Source of the DNA: Cymbomonas tetramitiformis
Taxonomy: Eukaryota; Chlorophyta; Pyramimonadophyceae; Pyramimonadales; Pyramimonadaceae
Length of the DNA stretch: 64,000 nucleotides
Direction of reading: 5' to 3'
Assembly (NCBI GenBank): GCA_001247695.2
Contig: LGRX02013719.1
Span: 62,001-126,000, forward strand
Shown: piece by piece, positions 40,961 to 50,706 of the stretch
Numbering within the stretch: position 1 is the first letter of the stretch
Layout: the number at the start of each line of letters is the position of its first letter
Made by a program: the position numbers and the translations under genes
The notes under the pieces: model-generated
The model's input: the letters and a program-made list of their open reading frames with translations, nothing else
The model's database searches: none
Told to the model about the DNA's origin: nothing

Positions 40961-41765
40961 TCGTGCAAGGGATGAGATGTTCCTTTCAAAACGCGGTGCA
41001 CTGGTTGCATGGAGGTCGGTGGCTCTTACATTGCCGCAGTTTGCACCCGAAACAAAGCCTTCAAGTAAGACACAAGGCTTAAGCGCTGCCAACCGCACCA
41101 ACAACCGGGTTTGAATAACAACCTTACTTCACTTGCCAGGATAGAGTGGATTCAGCGAAATTCTTCGCACCGCCTCCAGGCTTGGAGAAGGAAGATCCGC
41201 CGCAAAGAGGATGGATGCGGTGCATTACCTGACCGTCGAATATAGCCCGGTGCTCAGTAGAGGCGGCGATCAGCCGCTTAGTGGTGTGGGTGGTGCGTGT
41301 GGCGTAGCAGTCCACCTGCCTCCGCCAGCAAGCAACAACCTCCCATTGTCGGCCTCCTTCCGCGAATGCATCGCACCCCGGCCACGCGCGTATAGGCTGG
41401 CGAGTGTGAAGCAGGCAGGTTGGCGTTGCGTGATGCTGCTTGGTCAGTACATTGCGTTGTACTTAAACCCGCTGGCCACAGCTGAAATCGACCCCCGCCA
41501 CTGTGATTCATTTCTTGCCACCAGTTTCTTGTTGAAAACTTGGCTACCGAATTACCAAGCAGAGTCTAAGCAGCTAACGAGTGTATTGAATGAGTGACGT
41601 GAGCTTAAAACCCTGTGATGAAAAACCAAGGTATTCGAAGTTGTCGCAGTGGGGACTAGCAGCCAATCACAAGAGCGGAGATGCTGCTCGTGTCAGGGGT
41701 GCGCTGAAGAGCTTCTGGCAATTCCCACTGGTGAGACTGGCAGTTGCCATTGAGTCCTTGGGCGA

Positions 41766-41809
41766 CTACAAAACATAGATAAGTAACTCCGCGCGAACAA
41801 AGGGCTTAC
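41766..41809 (-). other. 44-nt intron-like unit, left arm, copy b
   Basis: Differs from copy a at two or three positions. Sequence after the AG end is related for about 15 bp in the two copies; sequence before the GT is not. Confidence 0.4.
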
Positions 41810-43638
41810 AACGTAGCAACACAACGTTTGAGGAATTCGGCCAAGATGAAATTTGATACACGACTAAATAACGATATTCACTTCCTAGATTTCGATGAAT
41901 TTAAAGGGATCTCGAAGCGTATAAATTCAGTATCCTTATGTCGTTGTGTATCAATCTATTGGGCGAACTTGAAGATGTTCAAGACAGCGGGCCCACGCAA
42001 AACACAGCGCATATGATTGTGTTCACCTCTGTTTGCGTCCCGATATGACAGAAGTCTCGCTTTCACATGCACAAAATGCAGAGTTACAAGTGGATCTTGC
42101 AAAGTTTACACTATTCCACTTTCACGAAGGTGTCGAAAGTGTAAAAAAGGCTGAAGACTCTCGTTCAGAACGCACCGTTGAGCACGGCCGAGTGACTAGA
42201 CTGCTCTCAACATACCGGGAGGACGAATGTTGATATTGCACACAATTAAGCAAGCAAGAAGATTCGCACTATAGACTGCCGTATAGCCGCCTGTAAAGAA
42301 ACTTAGCTGGTTGCTCAACTTTCAAGGCTCAACTTTCAGATCTACACTTGTAACGCAAACCCAAACGCCTCATAACGGCCTCATAACGAAAGCAATCGAT
42401 TTTTCCGCCGTGGAGCTGATGATCATCTTCAAATTCATACTACTGTAGACGGGTCGATCTAAAAGATCTCCACTTACAAGCATGCAAATGAGCGCGCGCG
42501 CGGGCGGATGGGCCGCCGGCGCTACTTTTGACTGCCCCTGCGCCGCGTCAGCGGTTGGGCGGTCGGAAAACATTTTGCCGCCCCTAGCATGGCGGGGGGG
42601 CAAGAAAATAGACGCCCCGTCGGCTAATCGCTGGAAAGGCCGAAACCCCGACTTGCATCCTTGCTCGCCATTACGAGCCTATCGCGAGTAGGGTGCACAG
42701 TTGTTTGCACCCTACCCCTTAAGGTATTCTACTACAGGGTGCAAACAACTGTGCACCCTACTCGCAATAGGCTCGTAATGGCGAGCAAGGATGCAAGTCG
42801 GGGTTTCGGCCTTTCCAGCGATTAGCCGACGGGGCGTCTATTTTCTTGCCCACCCGCCATGCTAGGGGCGGCAAAATGTTTTCCGACCGCCCAACCGCTG
42901 ACGCGGCGCAGGGTCAGTCAAAAGTAGCGCCGGCGGCCCATCCGCCCGCGCGCGCGCTCATTTGCATGCTTGTAAGTGGAGATCTTTTAGATCGACCCGT
43001 CTACAGTAGTATGAATTTGAAGATGATCATCAGCTCCACGGCGGAAAAATCGATTGCTTTCGTTATGAGGCCGTTATGAGGCGTTTGGGTTTGCGTTGCA
43101 AGTGTAGATCTGAAAGTTGAGCCTTGAAAGTTGAGCAACCAGCTAAGTTTCTTTACAGGCGGCTATACGGCAGTCTATAGTGCGAATCTTCTTGCTTGCT
43201 TAATTGTGTGCAATATCAACATTCGTCCTCCCGGTATGTTGAGAGCAGTCTAGTCACTCGGCCGTGCTCAACGGTGCGTTCTGAACGAGAGTCTTCAGCC
43301 TTTTTTACACTTTCGACACCTTCGTGAAAGTGGAATAGTGTAAACTTTGCAAGATCCACTTGTAACTCTGCATTTTGTGCATGTGAAAGCGAGACTTCTG
43401 TCATATCGGGACGCAAACAGAGGTGAACACAATCATATGCGTTGTGTTTTGCGTGGGCCCGCTGTCTTGAACATCTTCAAGTTCGCCCAATAGATTGATA
43501 CACAACGACATAAGGATACTGAATTTATACGCTTCGAGATCCCTTAAATTCATCGAAATCTAGGAAGTGAATATCGTTATTTAGTCGTGTATCAAATTTC
43601 ATCTTGGCCGAATTCCTCAAACGTTGTGTTGCTACGTT

Positions 43639-43682
43639 GTAAGCCCTTTGTTCGCGCGGAGTTACTTATCTATGTTTTGTAG
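43639..43682 (+). other. 44-nt intron-like unit, right arm, copy b
   Basis: Mirror of 41766-41809. Confidence 0.4.
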
Positions 43683-44633
43683 TCGCCCAAGGACTCAATG
43701 GCAACTGCCAGTCTCACCAGTGGGAATTGCCAGAAGCTCTTCAGCGCACCCCTGACACGAGCAGCATCTCCGCTCTTGTGATTGGCTGCTAGTCCCCACT
43801 GCGACAGCTTCGAATACCTTGGTTTTTCATCACAGGGTTTTAAGCTCACGTCACTCATTCAATACACTCGTTAGCTGCTTAGACTCTGCTTGGTAATTCG
43901 GTAGCCAAGTTTTCAACAAGAAACTGGTGGCAAGAAATGAATCACAGTGGCGGGGGTCGATTTCAGCTGTGGCCAGCGGGTTTAAGTACAACGCAATGTA
44001 CTGACCAAGCAGCATCACGCAACGCCAACCTGCCTGCTTCACACTCGCCAGCCTATACGCGCGTGGCCGGGGTGCGATGCATTCGCGGAAGGAGGCCGAC
44101 AATGGGAGGTTGTTGCTTGCTGGCGGAGGCAGGTGGACTGCTACGCCACACGCACCACCCACACCACTAAGCGGCTGATCGCCGCCTCTACTGAGCACCG
44201 GGCTATATTCGACGGTCAGGTAATGCACCGCATCCATCCTCTTTGCGGCGGATCTTCCTTCTCCAAGCCTGGAGGCGGTGCGAAGAATTTCGCTGAATCC
44301 ACTCTATCCTGGCAAGTGAAGTAAGGTTGTTATTCAAACCCGGTTGTTGGTGCGGTTGGCAGCGCTTAAGCCTTGTGTCTTACTTGAAGGCTTTGTTTCG
44401 GGTGCAAACTGCGGCAATGTAAGAGCCACCGACCTCCATGCAACCAGTGCACCGCGTTTTGAAAGGAACATCTCATCCCTTGCACGAGACCCTCCTGGCA
44501 AATGTGCGCGAGAGCCTCACCTGGCAAATGTGCGCGAGAGCCTCCTGGCAAATGTGCGTGAGAGCCTCCTGGCAAATGTGCGCGAGAGCCTCCTGGCAAA
44601 TTGTGAAAAACGTCGCCTGCTTTCTCGATCACG

Positions 44634-44677
44634 GTAAGCCCTTTGTTCGCGCGGAGTTACTCATTTATGTTTTGTAG
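44634..44677 (+). other. 44-nt intron-like unit, right arm, copy a
   Basis: Mirror of 40771-40814. Confidence 0.4.
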
Positions 44678-44855
44678 GCGGCCAACGACTCATCAATAAG
44701 CACTTTAAGTCAGCGTTATGGTGCGATGTTTTTGCCTGGCCTTGCTAGGAGCCTTCTCAAAGCTCCGCACTGTCCCCTATGCCTTTCTTAGTGAAGCGAT
44801 GGATGTTGATACGCAGTGCCCGGTCTAAAATTGTCCCACAGTTCCCGAGAGAAAT

Positions 44856-45578
44856 ATGAGTGCGGCCATCATGACTCCCGAACAGAAGCTAAAGAAGGCG
44901 GTCGCAGTCAAGCTCTTAGAAGTGAGGATACCTCTCGCACTATTTGCTATGTTCTGTTCGCATCAAAGACATTAACCCATAGTTATCTTAGCGCTTGTCC
45001 ATCGCTTTGGTTACAGGATAAGGACTTCGCAAGTGCGGAAAATAAGTTTTCTGAGCTCCTCGCTGATGGAAAACACTTTGGTTCCTTGAAGGGATCATCG
45101 GTATTCGCTTTCCACCCTTTCTCTTACAGGAAGCCTTAAAGGGCAACATTCACAGCATGAGTGCGCCTCGCTCTATTGCGCACCTACTCTGCTTTGAGGG
45201 CCTATTCGAGGACTGAGTTACGAGCTGTTTTGGCTCCGTTCAAGTTGTGCGTTGAAGCTTATCTTAGTCTGATTGAGTTTGTCGTGTCTGGATTGCAGAA
45301 CATTCTATTCTTGCGTGCTATCAGCCGGCTGAAGCAAGGAAAACTTGAAGCTGCGTGCCAAGGTTTCTCACGTTGTTGTTTGACGTGTGTACTACACTAG
45401 GATGTAGATTGTTATAGACTCAGGTCGGCTAACCGCAACCGTGTTTGTGGCGTTTCACTATTGCACTTCAGATGCGATTGAGATCAAAGAGGGAGATAAT
45501 ATGAGGGCCCTCGAAGGTTGCATTTGCCGCTATATGGAAGGCGAAGCAGTACAGGCTATGCTCCACCCCTTTACATAA
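44856..45578 (+). CDS. Spliced small gene in the palindrome arm, function unknown
   Basis: Exon 1 is 44856-44921 (MSAAIMTPEQKLKKAVAVKL then LE), with donor GTGAGG and acceptor TTACAG. Exon 2 is 45017-45100 (DKDFASAENKFSELLADGKH), followed by GTATTC. A later exon ends at 45362 (AISRLKQGKLEAACQ, donor GTTTCT). The last exon is 45424-45578 (RLTATVFVAFHYCTSDAIEI, then MRALEGCICRYMEGEAVQAM, stop TAA). The last junction is in phase. The join between exon 2 and the following exon is unclear; a 29-nt intron at 45101-45129 is one option but leads to an early stop. No family recognised. Spliced structure argues for a eukaryotic or large-DNA-virus origin of the arms. Confidence 0.4.
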
Positions 45579-45631
45579 ACTTTTTTTAGGGTTTTAGGGT
45601 TTTAGGGTTTTAGATAAAAACCCTAAAAAAT

Positions 45632-46075
45632 ATGGTGACCGCAACATTACCAACACCTGTAGTTTCACACACAGGTGATGTATTTACTTTTGAAAATAAT
45701 ACCGGAGCTACAATAAATGCTGGAGATATTGTTCAATTTGACGACGACTTTACTAATGTAAATGGTGTAAAAATATATTCAGCTTCGGCAAGTCAATCTA
45801 ATCAAAATTGTATGCCTATTGGTGTTTGGGTTCAAAATTCAAACACCGGAAATTCTTGCTTTGTTTCGTGTACAAAAGGATTCACAACTTGCAAAGCTAT
45901 TGATGGAACTTATGTCAAAGGTCAAATGTTAGGTTGTTCACCGGGAGGTTCAGTTATTTCTTCACAAATTACTACAAATAATGTTGGAATTATTGGTGTA
46001 TGTATGGAAAGTAAAGTTATAACAACACCAGGTTCAGGATTATTGGTTTGGATTAAACCTGATTTTAAATTGTAA
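45632..46075 (+). CDS. Virus-like structural protein, unknown
   Basis: 147 residues with AT-rich codons, unlike the surrounding host-type DNA. The sequence is rich in Thr, Asn, Ser and Gly and predicts beta structure (ATINAGDIVQFDDDF; IGVWVQNSNTGNSCFVSC). The pattern of a G-D-I-V turn followed by 'IGV.....G....V' recalls small phage capsid-decoration proteins, but that is a guess from pattern only. The ATG is two bases after the palindrome ends. It is followed after 15 bases by another fibre-like gene in the same direction, suggesting a viral gene cluster. Confidence 0.6.
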   Translation: MVTATLPTPVVSHTGDVFTFENNTGATINAGDIVQFDDDFTNVNGVKIYSASASQSNQNCMPIGVWVQNSNTGNSCFVSCTKGFTTCKAIDGTYVKGQMLGCSPGGSVISSQITTNNVGIIGVCMESKVITTPGSGLLVWIKPDFKL

Positions 46076-46090
46076 TTTAATATATATTAG

Positions 46091-47432
46091 ATGTCTTCTT
46101 TTGGAAATGATATTGTTTGTAAAAATATACAATGTGATACGGTAAACGGAAACGCCCCAAGTGGTTGGTCTACTAAGTGGCAAAACCTACCCGGTGGTAA
46201 TGATATAGAAAGGACACTTGGTGACGCACACGTAAACAATCTATACGGCAGAGACGTTTTGAATACTTCAATTATAAACTTCCGATATTTGAAAAATATT
46301 TTAAATAATGGAACTGCACAAATTGAACTGAAGGATGGAACTGATAATAGTCTTATAATTGTTACAGGCAGTGAACTGCAAGTAAATACAACTTTCGGTT
46401 TGATAGTAAATGGTGATGCAAAAATCAATGGAAAAACATAACTGGTCGCACCAGATAATACCACAAATATTGATTTATTTGGAAATAAAACATCAGGTGA
46501 TAGTTTCATAAGTTTAAATACCGCAGGTGTAGACATACCAAATGCTTCAACGATACATTTCATAAATTTTCAAAGGAAACCTGATTCGGCTACAAATAAG
46601 TTTTTTACGATTAATATGTCGGGTGATATTAATGGTTGCAAGGATATAGAATGTAATGATATAAAATGTAACGATATAGAATGCAATAACATTAGAATTA
46701 ATGGTGGAATTGTCAACGTTGCACAATTAGGTTCCGAGACAAATTTAGAATTACAAGGGCCAAAATCTGATAATTCAACTTCTATAGATTTGAATACATC
46801 ACTGGTTGATTTATAAGAAGTTAATTCAGTCTTTCACTGTATGCTTTGCAGTTTAAAAAACAACCTGTTATACCAGCAAATGATTTTTTTAAGAATTAAT
46901 ATGTTAGGTGATATCCTAGGCGCTAATTTAGTAGAAGCTGATATTGTTCAAACTCCTGTCTTGTCTGTTGATGAGTTGAGAGTGAAAAAAAAAAGAATTG
47001 AATTATGCAGGAATTTCAAGAGTAACTACGCTTTCAACACCTGGAGATGAAAATATACGAACCATTCAATTTCCTGATGATAGTTTCATTATTTACTTGG
47101 ATTTTGCTACTATAGCTACCGATGGTACAAACGATATCAAGTTTAAGATAACACACGCCGATACTTCAATTCAACCAAAGATTGGTACGGAATATCTTTT
47201 GAGATGTTCAACGATAACGGTCAATACCACAAAAGCAAAAAGATTTACATTGAATTCAAGTGTAAATTACATTGAAGCTGATGACGAAGTTGAGTTAAGA
47301 ATAATGGACATTTCCGGCGAACAATTTGATAACAACACTTTACGTTTTGTATTGGAATTGATGCGTATTAATAATGAATTGCTTCGGTTTTTTCAGGGGG
47401 ACAAAAGACCTCAAAAAATAAAATCCACTTAA
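46091..47432 (+). pseudogene. Virus-like fibre or tail protein, broken
   Basis: One reading frame runs from ATG 46091 and is interrupted by TAA at 46439-46441 and again at 46814-46816. It then shifts around 46816-46890 (homology resumes as LQFKKQPVIPANDFF in another frame), and a nine-A run near 46986-46994 shifts it again. The intact end is 46998-47432 (GDENIRTIQFPDDSFIIYLD). Internal repeats such as DIECNDIKCNDIECNNIRIN and two related blocks (INFQRKPDSATNKFF; NMSGDINGCKD against NMLGDILGANL) point to a beta-helical fibre. The original protein would have been about 440 residues. Confidence 0.55.
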
Positions 47433-47458
47433 AGAGTAAGACTTCATAAGGTAGAACA

Positions 47459-48001
47459 ATGACTACTATTACTACTAATGAGTATTTACTTATGTTATTA
47501 CCATTAGTTCAACATAAAGAAAAAATGAAAGAAGTATTACAAGAGCTTTTGGTAAAAGAAAATAAAAGTATAGAAGTAGTAAAAGTAAAAACAACTACTT
47601 GGAATGATCTTCCATTTGATGTTAAAGAACTTATTTTTAAAATGAAATATAAACTTGAAAAGAATGACCATAAATTTTTAATGGCTAATGTACTAAGACA
47701 AGTAGATAGAACAAAAACAATGCATTACAATTTTTTCAAACAATTTGATGATAAATATTTAAATGATAAAGATTTAATTCCACATCATATGCCAAGAATG
47801 AGCGAAGAAGAACAAAATAGTGTAGTAAGTAAATTTTATTATGAAGTAATTATTGTAAAATGTTTAAAAGTATCACCTTTTAATATATTTAAATATAAGG
47901 TAATAAAAAATTCACAACTCAAAGATTTATGCAAAATTAATAATTTGAAAATAAGTGGTAATAAAATAGATCTTATACAAAGACTTATTGAACTTCCATA
48001 A
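47459..48001 (+). CDS. Virus-like protein with C-terminal SAP domain
   Basis: 180 residues, intact, strongly AT-rich. The C-terminus (LKDLCKINNLKISGNKIDLI followed by QRL) fits the SAP helix-extended-helix DNA-binding motif. The N-terminal two thirds are charged and helical (LLPLVQHKEKMKEVLQELLV). SAP-domain proteins are common in large DNA viruses and their relatives. It is the last gene of the AT-rich island. The role is probably DNA binding; more cannot be said. Confidence 0.6.
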   Translation: MTTITTNEYLLMLLPLVQHKEKMKEVLQELLVKENKSIEVVKVKTTTWNDLPFDVKELIFKMKYKLEKNDHKFLMANVLRQVDRTKTMHYNFFKQFDDKYLNDKDLIPHHMPRMSEEEQNSVVSKFYYEVIIVKCLKVSPFNIFKYKVIKNSQLKDLCKINNLKISGNKIDLIQRLIELP

Positions 48002-48315
48002 AATAACTTAAGAACAATTTATAATATATATATGTAATAATATACATCATTTATATTATTTATTTAAGAACTTATTTAAATCTATTTTAGAACTTATTTA
48101 AATCTTATTTTGTTACACATTTATTTACGTAATTTATTTATCATTTATTACGTAATTATTTATTGTATATTCCCTTGTCATTTTACTTGTCATTTTCTTG
48201 TATGACTTATGACATATATGACATAGGGTTATGACATATATCATAGGGTTTTCATAGGGTTTTTATAGTGATAAAAAAGTGTGCCCTATAGTCGGTGCCT
48301 TACTACTATCGTTCG
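48002..48315. other. AT-rich tail of the virus-like island
   Basis: Repeated ACTTATTTAAATCTATTTT and TATGACATA motifs, no gene. It ends at the TTAA of the next MITE. Confidence 0.5.
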
Positions 48316-48319
48316 TTAA

Positions 48320-48563
48320 CTCCTATACTGGCTTTTACTCCGTTTTCGCAGTAAGATTAATGTCGATTTACCCCCCGATAACCGCCGGTTTAGACCCCTT
48401 AGACACCCCTACGCAGGGCATTCGATAGCTTAAATTGTGCATGACGATGTCAGGAATAATTTGGTCCCCACCACATACACATATGTCTGGATATACACCT
48501 TTCAAAAGTTGAAACCTATGCATACGTGATGTGGAAGTACTTAATGCCATGCCAGCTTAGGAG
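48320..48563 (+). mobile_element. TTAA-flanked MITE, copy 2
   Basis: 244 bp between TTAA sites at 48316-48319 and 48564-48567. Same orientation and ends as copy 1 (18521-18763), with scattered substitutions. Confidence 0.8.
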
Positions 48564-48567
48564 TTAA

Positions 48568-49394
48568 ATCGTCGACGGCAAGCGCACCATCTCTCCGTAA
48601 CGTAAACCTCGGAAGATGCCCTGAGCGTCACTCTGAAATACGAAACGCCAAAGCGATCAGGGGGGCTACATCCTAAAAACTGTAGGGCTATATGCCTAAG
48701 GTGAGGGTTTAAAGTGGACTCAGTTCCCCCCGATATCCTAAAACACCTTGAGGGACGCCTCATCGGTGTAAGAAGACTGGTCAGTTCAACAACAAAGACA
48801 TCAAAGACATATACAAAGGTATGCACCCTATATTGTGAGGTCACAACACTTCTAAGAGGGGAGATCTGTCAAGGATATGACCGATGACATATGTGTCATA
48901 CCTATCATACCTGTCATACAATGTCATGTCATGTCATATGTCATAATGGCATACAGTCGTCGAGTATTGTCAGTACGGTCGACTATGACATGTACAATCA
49001 TAATGTCCGTCATCCACCTAAGGTGAGTGACATCTGTCATCGAGAGGCCAAGTATATGGCATCGAGATGGCGAAGCAAGACAAGTCTTGAAGACCCGAAG
49101 TGTCCTGATAAGACGCGTCTTCGCTTCTAGCATGAAATGAACAGCATGCCAGCATCAAAGCCTATATCGACCAGCCGATGCGGGAAGTTCACCCAATGCC
49201 CTCGGGTTCACAACCCGATGGTGGTAACGCATGAGATGTGTGAGGGCACTGGAAGTATATGAGGAGCATTGGGCTCAAGCAAGCACTTCTGGTCACCAGA
49301 ATGCTGCACTCATAACCCACCATAATATTACTTTCGGCTGTTACTGTTCAATAGCAGCCGCGTCAACATAGCGTTCGCATAGTGAGCCCTGACA
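48568..49394. other. Non-coding; TGTCATA-type short repeats
   Basis: At 48880-48960 TGTCATACC/TGTCATG units repeat, similar to those near 20519-20730. No gene recognised elsewhere. Confidence 0.4.
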
Positions 49395-49893
49395 CAACAT
49401 GACCCCCATTTTTTTTCTAATCCATCAATTTGTATATGAATAAGGATTATTAATTTTGATCTCTCTTATGCTGGCATGGCATTTGGTACTTCCCCAGCAT
49501 GTATACCTAGGTTTCCACTTGTGAAATGTGTATATCCAGACATATGTGTATGTGGTGGGAATCAAATTATTCCCGACATCGTCACGCACAATTAGAGCTA
49601 TCGAATGCCCTGCGTAGGGGTGTCTAAGGGGTCCAAACCGGCGGTTATTGGGGGGTAAATCGACATTAATCTTACTGCGAAAACGGAGTAAAAGCCAGTA
49701 TGAGTTAAGCGAAATGTATCGAACCATTTTCGAGAAATTATTTTTTGGAGCTGAAATATCCAGAATCTGGTACCACCTGGTCCATCGACAGAGCTTTCTC
49801 GAAAATGGTTCGATACATTTCGCTCTAATTTTTTTAAAGACTCTTATCACATATATGTTGGACATGAGCACTTAAAAAATGGGGGTCATGTTG
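49395..49893. mobile_element. 499-bp inverted-repeat element with nested MITE and hairpin
   Basis: Ends CAACATGACCCCCATTTTTT and its complement AAAAAATGGGGGTCATGTTG bound the unit. Inside are TTAA MITE copy 3 (inverted, about 49450-49708) and a fold-back hairpin with 30-bp arms (49708-49737, 49795-49824) starting AGCGAAATGTATCGAACCAT. The layers touch each other, suggesting successive insertions or one compound element. No coding capacity. Confidence 0.6.
49454..49704 (-). mobile_element. TTAA-flanked MITE, copy 3, inverted
   Basis: Inverted relative to copies 1 and 2, between TTAA at 49450-49453 and 49705-49708. The end near 49454 is degraded and the end near 49704 has lost one base of CTCCTATACTGGC. 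Confidence 0.65.
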
Positions 49894-50128
49894 CGTTTTT
49901 GAGAGTTGTAGGCTCATTTGGCCGGCAGGAGCAAACTGCAGGATCTGCACACTTTACCTTAGAAAAATGACCATAATATACCCTAAATAGGGTTGTTACA
50001 CCACTTTTTAAAATTTTGCCCAAAAGTATTGCCCTTAAGCTATAACCTCCGCAAAAAAGTTCTCAAAAATTCCAAATATTGAATTAATAGTGATTTAATA
50101 CATTAAATGGGTAAAACCCCCCAAAATA
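49894..50128. other. Short non-coding stretch, nothing recognised
   Basis: AT-rich; no gene or repeat recognised. Confidence 0.4.
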
Positions 50129-50133
50129 GCCGG

Positions 50134-50378
50134 TACCGGAATATCCTAGTTCACTAGATATCAAAGGGTCCCGAACTGTGTGGATAAACTCTCATCAGAT
50201 AAATAAACCCTAAGCTAGATATACCCGGAACGGTCTCGCAACGGTCTCGGAAACTAGCCTACCTGTGACACAGCGTGTGTCACAGCACGAACCTATAGAT
50301 CAGTCAGCAGTCCAGTGTTGGTCCTAGGGGTCTGTCATAGGGGCCTGCCTGTCAGGGCTGCCTATACAGATTCCAGCA
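50134..50378 (-). repeat. 3' LTR of gag-only element, copy 2
   Basis: 245 bp. Read on the minus strand it runs from TGCTGGAAT to CCGGTA. Confidence 0.9.
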
Positions 50379-50706
50379 CACCACCCCAGCACTGTGGGTG
50401 GTGACTGGCTAGGAGAGTCAGAATGTTAAACCCCTAGGGCAGAAGCCAGGGTGACAAGTCCTAACTGCTAATCCATCTGCGCAATTCTGATACACAGATT
50501 GGAATCCCTCTAACCAGCACAAGAGAAAAACATACAGGCAATGCAAGTCCTGCTAAACTACTGAAAAGCTGTGTGCAAGTAAGTCAGATTGAAGAATTCA
50601 AAGGTGTCAAAGTAAAATCATAAACCAAATTGAAGACCGTTTGAGGTCAAAGTAGATCTCAGCACACCACCAGATGAGTGGTATACTGCCAGAACCAGAA
50701 AAATAA

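Larger units (their letters stand above)
39820..45629. repeat. 5.8-kb near-perfect palindrome
   Basis: Two arms of about 2.9 kb (39820 to about 42713, and about 42736 to 45629) are reverse complements with only a handful of differences, around a spacer of roughly 22 bp containing CCTTAAGG. The outer tips carry three CCCTAAAA units pointing inward on the left and the matching TTTTAGGG units on the right. The inner tips end in a small hairpin (GGGTGC...GCACCC). Each arm contains a spliced gene, a four-unit 24-27-bp repeat and two copies of a 44-nt intron-like unit. The palindrome begins immediately after the stop codon of one viral frame and ends two bases before the ATG of another. Confidence 0.92.

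Noticed and set aside
41211..41597. 128-residue frame in the left palindrome arm (and mirror 43851-44237)
   Set aside because: No domain, no splice or expression context; its presence in both arms only reflects the palindrome.
39837..45612. Chromosome end or internal telomere at the CCCTAAAA units
   Set aside because: Only three units on each side, inverted with respect to each other as part of the palindrome; not a telomere array.
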